A stretch of DNA of 42,482 nucleotides from RGIG5681 sp034180345 (GTDB lineage: Bacteria > Bacillota_I > Bacilli_A > Erysipelotrichales > Erysipelotrichaceae): the NCBI GenBank assembly GCA_034180345.1, contig JAXFOQ010000006.1, forward strand, positions 1-42,482. The letters are read 5' to 3'. Below are positions 34,964 through 42,464 of this stretch, in pieces. A program made the position numbers and the translations under genes. Under the pieces are notes generated by a model that saw nothing but the letters and a program-made list of their open reading frames with translations, did no database searches and had not been told where the DNA came from. Every line of letters starts with the position of its first letter. Within the stretch, counting starts at the first letter, position 1.

Positions 34964-34991
34964 TTGTTAATAAATAAAATATGTTATGATT

Positions 34992-35021
34992 AAACAAAGT
35001 CGGCAAGCTCCGACTTTGTTT
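34992..35021 (+). terminator. Intercistronic hairpin between EIIC and EIIB genes
   Basis: AAACAAAGTCGG (34992-35003) and CCGACTTTGTTT (35010-35021) form a perfect 12-bp stem with a 6-base loop. No proper T-run follows, and the next ribosome site is 5 bases on. It may be a leaky terminator or an mRNA stability element that lowers EIIB and downstream output relative to EIIC. Confidence 0.6.
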
Positions 35022-35038
35022 CAATAAAGGAGAATTAT

Positions 35039-35317
35039 ATGGAAATTAAAAAAATTATGTGCTGTTGTGGTCAAGGGCTTGGCTCTAGTATGATTGTTAG
35101 AATGAATGTTGATGAGGTGCTTAAAAAAATGGGAATAACTGGTGTTGATGTATCACATTCAACTTTAAGTGATGCCAATCCTACTTCTGCTGATTTATTT
35201 GTGGTTGGTGGTGATTTAGAAGCCTTTGTAACAGGTTTACCAAATAAGATTATTTTAAATAATATTTTAGATAAAAATGAATTAGAAACTAAATTGAAAG
35301 AACAATTTGAAAAATAG
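35039..35317 (+). CDS. ulaB: PTS EIIB component, ascorbate (UlaB) type
   Basis: The 92-residue EIIB (PTS_IIB) has MCCCGQGLGSSMI at residues 7-19. The phosphorylated Cys is expected to be Cys10, directly before the Gly-rich loop; three cysteines in a row are unusual. Fold and length match UlaB. AAAGGAG precedes the start. It passes phosphate from EIIA to the sugar in UlaA. Confidence 0.87.
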   Translation: MEIKKIMCCCGQGLGSSMIVRMNVDEVLKKMGITGVDVSHSTLSDANPTSADLFVVGGDLEAFVTGLPNKIILNNILDKNELETKLKEQFEK

Positions 35318-35323
35318 GTTTTT

Positions 35324-36181
35324 ATGGAGGCTTGGGAATTACAAAAATTAACAGTTCTTGCGGCTAATATTAGATTGGATATTTTAAAAATGCTCACTCA
35401 TATCGGCTATGGTCATTTAGGTGGCTCATTTTCAATAGTGGAATTGATGAGTGTTCTTTATGGTAAACAATTAAAATATGATGCTGAAAAACCTAATTGG
35501 GAAGATCGTGATATGGTTGTTTTAAGTAAGGGTCATGCAGGTCCTGCATGGTATAGTGCCCTTGCTGAGTCGGGCTTTTTTCCAAAAGAAATGTTATTTA
35601 CTTTAAATGCTGGTGGGACAAATTTACCATCGCATCCTGATCGTCTTAAAACTCCTGGTGTTGATATGACAACAGGATCTTTAGGGCAGGGAACAAGTGC
35701 AGCTGCTGGTATTGCTACGGGTATGAAAATGCGAAATAAGGGTCAGTATGTTTATTTGATTGTCGGTGATGGTGAATTGAATGAGGGTCAATGCTGGGAA
35801 GCCTTCCAATATCTTGCCCACTATAAATTACATAATTGCATTGTGATTATTGATGATAATAAGAAACAATTAGATGGTAAAACTGAAGACATAATTAAAC
35901 AGTTTGATATTGTTGCTAAGATGCAAGCCTTTGGCTTTAATGCTACAAGAGTTAAGGGCGATGATCTTGAGGCTATTGATTTGGCGATTGAAAAGGCTAA
36001 GAAAGTTAAAGATCAGGCAGTTTGTCTTATTTTGGATACCACCAAGGGTCAGGGTGTTGAATATTTTGAAAAGTTAAAGGCTAATCATTCAGTTAAATTT
36101 AATAATGATGAAATAAATAAGGCGGCAAATGATGCGATTGCTAAGTTAGAGGCATTTATCAAAAGGAGTTCAAATGTTTAA
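35324..36181 (+). CDS. Transketolase, N-terminal (thiamine diphosphate-binding) subunit
   Basis: The 285-residue protein corresponds to the first half of transketolase: GHLGGSFSIVELMSVLYG (~28-45), SKGHAGPAWYSALAE and the ThDP motif GDGELNEGQCWEAFQYLAHYKLHNCIVIIDDNK (~151-183). Split transketolases are common in PTS and pentose operons of Firmicutes. With the second half, it moves two-carbon units between pentose and other sugar phosphates. The ribosome site is weak (TAGG), so coupling to EIIB, which ends 6 bases upstream, is likely. Confidence 0.9.
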   Translation: MEAWELQKLTVLAANIRLDILKMLTHIGYGHLGGSFSIVELMSVLYGKQLKYDAEKPNWEDRDMVVLSKGHAGPAWYSALAESGFFPKEMLFTLNAGGTNLPSHPDRLKTPGVDMTTGSLGQGTSAAAGIATGMKMRNKGQYVYLIVGDGELNEGQCWEAFQYLAHYKLHNCIVIIDDNKKQLDGKTEDIIKQFDIVAKMQAFGFNATRVKGDDLEAIDLAIEKAKKVKDQAVCLILDTTKGQGVEYFEKLKANHSVKFNNDEINKAANDAIAKLEAFIKRSSNV

Positions 36182-37133
36182 GTTAGTAGATGATCGTAAT
36201 ATTTTTGGCGAAGAATTACGAATGAGTTTTGTGAAAGCGCTGCAAAATATTATGGATAATAATCAAAAGGTGTTGATGCTTGAAGCTGATTTAGGTGAAG
36301 CTAGTGCTTCAACTAAAATTCAAAAAAGTCATAGTACCCAATTTATTCAATGTGGTATTTCTGAGGCTAATATGGTTGGGGTGGCATCAGGGCTATCAGT
36401 TATGGGGTATAGACCGTTTTTACATACCTTTGGTCCTTTTGCGACTAGGCGGGTCTTTGATCAAATATATTTATCTGGCGCCTATGCTCATAACACGATA
36501 AATATCTATGGTTCAGATCCAGGCTTTACTGCTGGTTCAAATGGTGGTACACATACCACTTTTGAAGATGTTGCCTTAATGAGGTCGATACCCAACTCTG
36601 TAATCTGTGATGCTGCCGATAGTGTGCAACTGGCTTGGATTGTTAGAAAATTTGCCACTATGGAGGGCATTCATTATTTAAGGGCGAATCGCAAGGCTGT
36701 TCGCAATATCTATACTGCTGATTCAAAATTTGAATTGGGAAAGGGCAATGTACTAAGGCAGGGTCATGATGTTTTGATTATTACCGCAGGTCAAATTGTT
36801 TCCGATGCCCTTGATGCTGCTGAAATATTAGAAGACATGGGACTTTCGGTTGAGGTTATTGACATGTTTACCATCAAACCCTTAGATATTAATTTAATTT
36901 TAAAATCAGTTGAAAATAAAAGGGCGATTGTAACATTTGAAAATCATTCGATTTATGGTGGTCTTGGCAGTGCTGTTAGTGAAGTTTTGGCAGAAAGCAG
37001 CATTGCTACAAAGTTTAAGCGTCATGGCATTGATGAAAGATTTGGGCAGGTTGGTAGTCCTAAATTTCTGCAACAAGAGTTTAAGTTAACAGCTAAAGAT
37101 TTAGTGGAAACAATCCTAGCATTGATTAAATAG
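36174..37133 (+). CDS. Transketolase, C-terminal subunit
   Basis: The 319-residue partner of the previous protein has the pyrimidine-binding region (VLMLEADLGEASAS, ISEANMVGVASGLSVMGYRPFLHTFGPFATRR with the catalytic Glu in SEAN, GGTHTTFEDVALMRSIPN) and the C-terminal transketolase domain (VLIITAGQIVSDALDAAEILEDMGLSVEVIDM). AAAAGGAG lies inside the preceding gene, which it overlaps by 8 bases. Confidence 0.9.
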   Translation: MFKLVDDRNIFGEELRMSFVKALQNIMDNNQKVLMLEADLGEASASTKIQKSHSTQFIQCGISEANMVGVASGLSVMGYRPFLHTFGPFATRRVFDQIYLSGAYAHNTINIYGSDPGFTAGSNGGTHTTFEDVALMRSIPNSVICDAADSVQLAWIVRKFATMEGIHYLRANRKAVRNIYTADSKFELGKGNVLRQGHDVLIITAGQIVSDALDAAEILEDMGLSVEVIDMFTIKPLDINLILKSVENKRAIVTFENHSIYGGLGSAVSEVLAESSIATKFKRHGIDERFGQVGSPKFLQQEFKLTAKDLVETILALIK

Positions 37134-37134
37134 T

Positions 37135-37563
37135 ATGAAGATAACTAAACAGCTAAAATGTAGTGGTGAAGAATTTTTTGATTATCTAGTAATATCAATT
37201 TTAAAGGATTTAAAAAGTAGTGTATCAAAGAAAATTGTTAAAAATGATATTCAAAAAGGCTTTACTTTCAAACGAAAAATAATCATCAATAATAAGGCCT
37301 ATCCCAGCCATTGCTTGATTAAGGAGCTAGAAATTGCTAAAAGATACCATCTTTGTGTAGATACAGGGATGGCAATCATGCATATTATTCACAATATTAA
37401 AGAAATTGATGATCAAAATATTATCGACCAATACGAAGAATATCTTGAAACCAAAAATCTGTGGTTAAAATTTGATGAATTTAAAAATAGCCTTGATAAG
37501 AAAAAGGCTATGCGAAACACTTTAGATAAATTTGAAATGGCGATAATTGGAAGGCGTAAATAA
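37135..37563 (+). CDS. DUF3284-like protein of PTS operons
   Basis: The 142-residue protein begins KITKQLKCSGEEFFDYLVISILKD, resembling the DUF3284 family that is repeatedly encoded in cellobiose, ascorbate and similar PTS operons; its function is unknown. No metal site, signal peptide or membrane segment is visible. The start follows the transketolase stop by one base without a ribosome site, so it is translationally coupled. Confidence 0.65.
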   Translation: MKITKQLKCSGEEFFDYLVISILKDLKSSVSKKIVKNDIQKGFTFKRKIIINNKAYPSHCLIKELEIAKRYHLCVDTGMAIMHIIHNIKEIDDQNIIDQYEEYLETKNLWLKFDEFKNSLDKKKAMRNTLDKFEMAIIGRRK

Positions 37564-37568
37564 TTATT

Positions 37569-38219
37569 ATGAAGATATATTTAGATAGTAGTAGTTTTGA
37601 AATTACGGAATTAATTAATAAATTCGATTTGGCTGGGGCCACCAGCAATCCCAGTATTTTATACCGCAACAAGACTAGCTATGATGAATTTGTGGCTAGA
37701 ATTCCTAGGGGTAAAAGCTTTTTTATCCAATTGGTTAATAATGAAGTTGAAAAAATGATCAATGAAGCAAAGGAATTAATTGATAAATATCCTGGGGTTA
37801 TTATTAAGGTGGCTGTTACCAAGGAGGGTTTAGAAGTTATCAATAAACTTCATAAACTTAATATCAAAACCCTTGCCACAGCTATTTATTCCTATGAACA
37901 GGGTATTTTTGCCGCCTATTGTGGAGCAACATATCTAGCCCCCTATGTAAAAAGAATGTGTAACGAGGGTAAGGATGGGGTTGGTATTGTTAAACAAATA
38001 CAGGAAACAATTGATAAACATCACTTAAATACCGAAATCATCGCTGCCAGTTTTAGCGATGTTAATCAGGTCAATGAATTATTTATGGCCGGTATTGAAG
38101 CGGTAACTTTACCACTGTATCTTTTTGAACAATATATTAATAATTCCAGTACCTATAAGGCAGTGGCTGATTTTGAAGCTGATGCCTATAAGTGGAAATT
38201 AGAAGTAAATAAAAAGTAA
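37569..38219 (+). CDS. talC: Transaldolase/fructose-6-phosphate aldolase-like protein
   Basis: The 216-residue TalC-size protein has Asp6 in YLDSSS, GATSNPSIL (~23-31), the Schiff-base Lys80 in VIIKVAVTKEG, and AASFSDVNQVNELFMAGIEAVTLP near residue 160. It transfers a dihydroxyacetone unit or cleaves fructose 6-phosphate. With the split transketolase it would link the incoming sugar phosphate to glycolysis. Its TAA is inside a hairpin shared with the convergent gene. Confidence 0.85.
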   Translation: MKIYLDSSSFEITELINKFDLAGATSNPSILYRNKTSYDEFVARIPRGKSFFIQLVNNEVEKMINEAKELIDKYPGVIIKVAVTKEGLEVINKLHKLNIKTLATAIYSYEQGIFAAYCGATYLAPYVKRMCNEGKDGVGIVKQIQETIDKHHLNTEIIAASFSDVNQVNELFMAGIEAVTLPLYLFEQYINNSSTYKAVADFEADAYKWKLEVNKK

Positions 38220-38235
38220 GCCTAGCTTACTTTTT
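38211..38235. terminator. Bidirectional terminator containing both stop codons
   Basis: AAAAAGTAAGC, loop CTA, GCTTACTTTTT form an 11-bp stem. The TAA of the transaldolase gene (38217-38219) is in the left arm and the TAA of the convergent EIIA gene (38227-38229, minus strand) is in the right arm. A T-run follows on either strand. Confidence 0.85.
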
Positions 38236-38700
38236 AAATTTAAATATTTCAGTAGTGTTTGCATCAGCTTCTTGGTGATGTTTTAATAATTCGATTTTTT
38301 GACCAGAGGTAAAAATCACAGGTGTTATTGTTGAATAGCCACTAGCTTTAATTTTTTCTAAATCCATCTTAGCTAAGACATCACCGGCTTTTACATGGTC
38401 GCCCTGTTTAATATCGCTATAAAATCCTTCACCATTAAGGCGGACAGTATTGATTCCTAAGTGAATTAATACTTCTATACCATTCTTATCTTTGATACCG
38501 AAGGCATGGTTTGATGCAAAGGCCACAATGACATCACCATCAATTGGTGATTTAACAACACCATCAATTAAATCGACAGCATAGCCTTCACCAAGCATAT
38601 TTTTTGAAAAAATCTCATCAGGTACCTCTTGTAATGATAAGATGCGTCCTTTACCGATATTTTTGTAGTTGTTTTTAATTTTTTTGAATAATCCAAACAT
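38227..38700 (-). CDS. PTS EIIA component, glucose type (Crr-like)
   Basis: The 157-residue EIIA-1 domain protein has His65 in ASNHAFGI and the phosphorylated His80 in VLIHLGINTV, the two active-site histidines of the family, plus SPIDGDVI and GDHVKAGDVLAKMD. It delivers phosphate from HPr to glucose-family EIIB partners, none of which is in the window. AGGAGG lies before the start. It is the second gene behind the AraC regulator on the minus strand. Confidence 0.9.
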   Translation of the reverse strand: MFGLFKKIKNNYKNIGKGRILSLQEVPDEIFSKNMLGEGYAVDLIDGVVKSPIDGDVIVAFASNHAFGIKDKNGIEVLIHLGINTVRLNGEGFYSDIKQGDHVKAGDVLAKMDLEKIKASGYSTITPVIFTSGQKIELLKHHQEADANTTEIFKFKK

Positions 38701-38717
38701 AATATTCCTCCTAAAAT

Positions 38718-38739
38718 CTCAATAATAATTACTATTGAG
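38718..38739. repeat. Inverted repeat between the AraC regulator and the EIIA gene
   Basis: CTCAATA (38718-38724) and TATTGAG (38733-38739) around 8 bases, within the 56-bp gap. It could be an operator or a small mRNA hairpin before the EIIA ribosome site. Confidence 0.45.
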
Positions 38740-38756
38740 TGAATAATGATTATATC

Positions 38757-39917
38757 TTAATTTTTCTGATTTTTAAAGATAGAACGCGCATATTCGGTTG
38801 GTGTTATTTTATAATGCTGGGTAAATTTTCTTGAAAAATAATGAATGGAATTAAAACCTAAGAGATTGGCAATCTCACTGATATTGTATTTTGATTCTTT
38901 AATTAAAATACAACTCTTTTTTAATTTCAATTCATTGATATATTTTTTTGGAGCCATCTTAAGATTATTTTTAAAGAGATTTTGTAGCGAAGAACGCGAT
39001 AAAGAGAAGTGTTCACATAGACTTTGGACACTGAGATCTTCATTGATATGTTGCTTGATATGGTTGATAATTTCATTGAGTATCTCATCTTCAAAATGTT
39101 GGTGAACTGGAGATAAAGTTTTAGTTTTGGCTTGTTTTTGGTCGTATTGTAATAAATTGATGATTAATTGTTTAAGGTTATTGATCATCATATCTTCCTT
39201 GTAATCGACTTCTAAATATGTATCATTCACAAAACGATTTAGAATCGCCAGAATATCACCATTAATTTTAAAAACCCGATTGAGAATTTTATCATATTCT
39301 TTTAAATCCATACTAAAAATAATGGTTAGGTATGAACAGGTGTGATTATTGATGATGGATTGATTATGGAATTGTTTGTTGCCAGAAATAATCAATTCGT
39401 ACTCATTAATATCATATTCATTATTGTCGATACACATATGTAAAGAACCATTATCAACATAGGTTATTTCAAAGTAGGGATTTCTTTCGCCATTGAAGTG
39501 ATAACCTGGACTTTTGACATTGTAGTAATAGGCATAAATTTCAGGGATATGAAAAGTTGCACTATTTCTTTTAATCTTGAAGGGGGAATTTAACTTTAAT
39601 GTTTTAGTATTCGCCTTTTTTTCAATTGAAAAATTGAAAGTAACAGTATCGGTCAAAGGAATGATATTGAAGTAGTTATGGGGATAAACCTTAACACGAT
39701 TGTGCAAGACAAAAGTTTTAAGTTGATCATCATCCATAATAACTAGCATCGCAATACCATCGATTGCTTCAACAATGACATGCTTATCAAAGCAGTGCAA
39801 ATCTACAATAGTTTTATTTTTTCTTGTAAGTACCTCAGTTTCATAAGTGTCATTGGGGATATTTTCGGTTACATTACCAAATTTTAAAAAGAATGCGCCT
39901 GTTGTTTTATTATACAT
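38757..39917 (-). CDS. AraC-family transcriptional regulator with extended N-terminal region
   Basis: The 386-residue protein has two AraC HTH motifs at the C-terminus (~285-385): LSVQSLCEHFSLSRSSLQNLFKNNLKMAPKKYI and YNISEIANLLGFNSIHYFSRKFTQHYKITPTEYAR. A cupin-like sensor lies at ~130-225 (YFEITYVDNGSLHMCIDNNEYDINEYELIIS). The first ~125 residues form another beta-rich region I cannot place. Divergent from a mannose-type PTS and followed by an EIIA gene, it probably controls sugar uptake. A TATAAT stands six bases before the ATG with no ribosome site. Confidence 0.85.
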   Translation of the reverse strand: MYNKTTGAFFLKFGNVTENIPNDTYETEVLTRKNKTIVDLHCFDKHVIVEAIDGIAMLVIMDDDQLKTFVLHNRVKVYPHNYFNIIPLTDTVTFNFSIEKKANTKTLKLNSPFKIKRNSATFHIPEIYAYYYNVKSPGYHFNGERNPYFEITYVDNGSLHMCIDNNEYDINEYELIISGNKQFHNQSIINNHTCSYLTIIFSMDLKEYDKILNRVFKINGDILAILNRFVNDTYLEVDYKEDMMINNLKQLIINLLQYDQKQAKTKTLSPVHQHFEDEILNEIINHIKQHINEDLSVQSLCEHFSLSRSSLQNLFKNNLKMAPKKYINELKLKKSCILIKESKYNISEIANLLGFNSIHYFSRKFTQHYKITPTEYARSIFKNQKN

Positions 39918-39923
39918 ACATCA

Positions 39924-39929
39924 ATTATA
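39924..39929 (-). promoter_or_regulatory. -10 box abutting the AraC regulator start (possible leaderless promoter)
   Basis: On the minus strand, TATAAT is followed by TGATGT and then the ATG, so transcription would begin at about the A of the start codon. No Shine-Dalgarno is present. Confidence 0.5.
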
Positions 39930-40002
39930 TCTTAATATTAATAAAAAAAGTTTAAGTTAATAATCTTTTTTACCCAAAAATACAAATTAAATATTTATTT
40001 TG

Positions 40003-40016
40003 ATAAAGCGTTTACA
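40003..40016 (+). promoter_or_regulatory. cre-like site 1 / direct repeat upstream of the mannose-type PTS
   Basis: ATAAAGCGTTTACA fits the catabolite response consensus TGWNANCGNTNWCA except at the first two bases. It could equally be an AraC-regulator half-site, since its AAAGCGTTTAC core recurs 39 bases downstream. Confidence 0.5.
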
Positions 40017-40041
40017 CCTAAATATCATCATAATAAATATA

Positions 40042-40055
40042 AGAAAGCGATTACT
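40042..40055 (+). promoter_or_regulatory. cre-like site 2 / direct repeat upstream of the mannose-type PTS
   Basis: AGAAAGCGATTACT matches the cre consensus except at both end bases and repeats AAAGCG(A/T)TTAC at a spacing of 39 bases from site 1. Confidence 0.5.
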
Positions 40056-40088
40056 TAATTTAATCGTGAAATGAAAGGGGGAGAGGAC

Positions 40089-40565
40089 ATGCCAAATATC
40101 GTTTTAACTAGAATTGACAACCGTTTAATTCATGGACAAGTAGCAACTCAATGGTGCGGAAGCATCGATGCTAATTTAATTCTTGTTGCCAATGACAGCG
40201 TAGCTAATGATTCATTGCGTCAAGGTCTTATGGATATGGCGGCTCCAAGTTACGCTCAAACGCGTTATTGGACAATTGAAAAAACAATCAATACTATTCA
40301 TCGTGCGTCGCCTGCACAAAGAATTTTTATTGTTTGTGAAAATCCTACCGATGTTTTAAAACTTGTTGAAGGTGGAGTTCCAATCAAGAAGGTAAATATT
40401 GGTAATATGCATATGGCAGAGGGTAAGCGTCAAGTTGCCACAGCCGTTGCAGTCAATGATAGCGATGTTGAAGCTTTCAAAAAACTCCAAGATTTGGGTG
40501 TTGAACTCGAAATCAGGAAAGTTCCTTCAGAAGGAACTGAAGATGTTTCTAAATTATTTAAGTAA
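40089..40565 (+). CDS. PTS EIIB component, mannose/fructose/sorbose family
   Basis: The ATG at 40089 is chosen because AAGGGGGAGAGG lies between it and an in-frame ATG at 40071. The 158-residue EIIB has the phospho-His15 in TRIDNRLIHGQVATQW and the usual VNIGNMHMAEGKRQV segment. It passes phosphate to the sugar carried by the EIIC/EIID pair that follows. The exact sugar (mannose, N-acetylgalactosamine, sorbose and others) cannot be told. Confidence 0.9.
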   Translation: MPNIVLTRIDNRLIHGQVATQWCGSIDANLILVANDSVANDSLRQGLMDMAAPSYAQTRYWTIEKTINTIHRASPAQRIFIVCENPTDVLKLVEGGVPIKKVNIGNMHMAEGKRQVATAVAVNDSDVEAFKKLQDLGVELEIRKVPSEGTEDVSKLFK

Positions 40566-40584
40566 TTAAAAGAAAGGGAAAAAT

Positions 40585-41370
40585 ATGAATTTTATTCAAA
40601 TTGCTTTGATCTTAGTGGTTACATTCATTGCTGCAATTGATCAATTTAATTTCTTAGAATCATTATATCAACCTATCGTCATTGGACCGATTATTGGTGT
40701 TATTTTAAATGATGTAAATACTGGTTTGATAGTAGGTGGTTCTTATCAACTTATGCAAATAGGTAGTATGCCTGTTGGTGGTGCTCAACCTCCAAATGCC
40801 GTTATCGGTGGTATTATGGCTTCAGTATTTGCGATTACACTTAATGTTGAAGCACAAGCTGCAGTAGGGCTTGCTGTTCCATTCGCATTATTAGGTCAAT
40901 ATGGTGTTACCATCACCTTCACTCTTATGTCAGGTTTAATGGCTAAGGCTGATAAAGATGCTGAAAATGCTAATCCAAAGGGTATTGTTAGTTTAAACTA
41001 TATGGCAATGTTAATTTTGGGTGCATTATTCTGTGTTGCAGTATTACTCGGATTATTAGGTGGTAGTGCTTTAGGCGAAACATTAAAGGGTTTAAAAGGA
41101 AACTTCTTAATGGGTGGTTTAAGTGCTGCTGGTGGAATGATGAGATATGTCGGTTTTGCAATTCTATTAAAAATTATGCTTGCAGGTGATATGTGGGGTA
41201 TTTACTTCGCTGGATTTGCACTTGCTGCAATTTTAGCTGCGGCAGGATTAGGCGGACCTGCATTAGTTCTAGTGGCATTTGTTGGTATTGCACTAGCAAT
41301 CAATGACTTTACAACAAATGTTAAGATCAAAGAAAACGCTGGAAACGGAGGCTTCTCAGATGGAATCTAA
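40585..41370 (+). CDS. PTS EIIC component, mannose/sorbose family
   Basis: The 261-residue membrane protein of the EII-Sor family shows FIAAIDQFNFLESLYQPIVIGPIIGVILNDVNTGLIVGGSYQLM and VGGAQPPNAVIGGIMAS, the family hallmark near residues 60-90. About seven hydrophobic segments. AAAGGGAAA precedes the ATG. It forms the sugar channel together with EIID. Confidence 0.92.
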   Translation: MNFIQIALILVVTFIAAIDQFNFLESLYQPIVIGPIIGVILNDVNTGLIVGGSYQLMQIGSMPVGGAQPPNAVIGGIMASVFAITLNVEAQAAVGLAVPFALLGQYGVTITFTLMSGLMAKADKDAENANPKGIVSLNYMAMLILGALFCVAVLLGLLGGSALGETLKGLKGNFLMGGLSAAGGMMRYVGFAILLKIMLAGDMWGIYFAGFALAAILAAAGLGGPALVLVAFVGIALAINDFTTNVKIKENAGNGGFSDGI

Positions 41371-42289
41371 CATGACAACATATAAAGATCTTACACCTGC
41401 AAAGAAACTATCTAAAAAAGTTTTAAACAAGATGGTTTGGCGTTCACTATTCTTACAAGCTTCATTTAACTATGAAAGAATGCAAGCTGCTGGATGGTTG
41501 TACGGAATTTTACCAGGATTAGAAGAAATTCACAAAAATAAAGAAGACTTAAGTGCTTCAATGAAACACAACCTAGACTTCTTCAATACTCACCCATTCC
41601 TTGTTACATTTGTAATGGGTATCGTTCTTTCATTAGAACAACAAAAGGCTGATATTAACACTATTCGTGCCGTGCGTGTTGCTGCAATGGGACCATTAGG
41701 CGGTATCGGTGATGCAATTTTCTGGTTTACATTAGTGCCAATTACTGCAGGTATTACTGCAAATATGGCTTTACAAGGAAATATTGTTGCTCCATTTATC
41801 TTCTTAATTATCTTTAACTTAGTACAATTCGCAATCCGTTATTGGTTGATGTACTGGAGTTATGATCTAGGTACTAAGGCTATCGAAGTATTAACTAAGA
41901 ATGCTAAAGAATTTACTCATGCTGCAAGTATGTTGGGTGTATTCATCGTTGGTGCCTTAACTTGTAACTATGGTGATACTTCATTAAAGATTGTTTTAAA
42001 GAATGGTACCACTTCTAAAGAAGTAACTAAGTATGTCTTAAAGGGTAGTGAAATTGTTGCTGAAAAAGTAAATGAAGTTGTTCCAGCATTAATTGATATT
42101 CAAAAAATTATTGATGGTATTTTACCTAAATTAATTCCATTGGTATTCACTTTAGGTCTATATTTCTTAATCAAGAAAAAAGGTTGGACTCCAATCAAAT
42201 GTATCTTATTATTATTGATTGTTGGTATTGTGGGTGCAATGTTTGGTATCTGGGCTGGTGATTATACACCACTTGTTGCTTGGTATTAA
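41360..42289 (+). CDS. PTS EIID component, mannose family
   Basis: The ATG at 41360 has GGAGG eight bases upstream and overlaps the end of EIIC by 11 bases. The 309-residue product has LNKMVWRSLFLQASFNYERMQAAGWLYGILPGLEEIH at the N-terminus and MGPLGGIGDAIFWFTLVPITAGI, both diagnostic of EIID, and C-terminal membrane helices. No EIIA of the mannose family is present in the window, so it must come from elsewhere or from beyond the right edge. Confidence 0.92.
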   Translation: MESNMTTYKDLTPAKKLSKKVLNKMVWRSLFLQASFNYERMQAAGWLYGILPGLEEIHKNKEDLSASMKHNLDFFNTHPFLVTFVMGIVLSLEQQKADINTIRAVRVAAMGPLGGIGDAIFWFTLVPITAGITANMALQGNIVAPFIFLIIFNLVQFAIRYWLMYWSYDLGTKAIEVLTKNAKEFTHAASMLGVFIVGALTCNYGDTSLKIVLKNGTTSKEVTKYVLKGSEIVAEKVNEVVPALIDIQKIIDGILPKLIPLVFTLGLYFLIKKKGWTPIKCILLLLIVGIVGAMFGIWAGDYTPLVAWY

Positions 42290-42303
42290 TATACTTATAA
42301 AAC

Positions 42304-42335
42304 ATAAGAGATTCGTAAGAATCTCTTATTTATTA
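42304..42335 (+). terminator. Terminator of the mannose-type PTS operon
   Basis: ATAAGAGATTC (42304-42314), loop GTAA, GAATCTCTTAT (42319-42329), then TTTATT. Confidence 0.85.
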
Positions 42336-42400
42336 TATTCAATATTTGTCAATCCTTTTAATCATTATTATTGATATATATATATATATAGTAAACTTAA

Positions 42401-42437
42401 TTTCTAGTTATATATATTGGCTATATAATACTAGAAA
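42401..42437. promoter_or_regulatory. Inverted repeat in front of the last gene
   Basis: TTTCTAGT (42401-42408) and ACTAGAAA (42430-42437) are perfect reverse complements, with further AT pairing inside. They lie 27 bases before the next start, placed like an operator or a 5' leader hairpin. A pure TA run stands upstream at about 42374-42390. Confidence 0.5.
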
Positions 42438-42464
42438 TAAATAAATAAAGGAAAGGAAACAAAT

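Noticed and set aside
42374..42390. TA run as a possible microsatellite or CRISPR-like repeat
   Set aside because: A simple dinucleotide run in an AT-rich intergenic region; no spacer-repeat structure.
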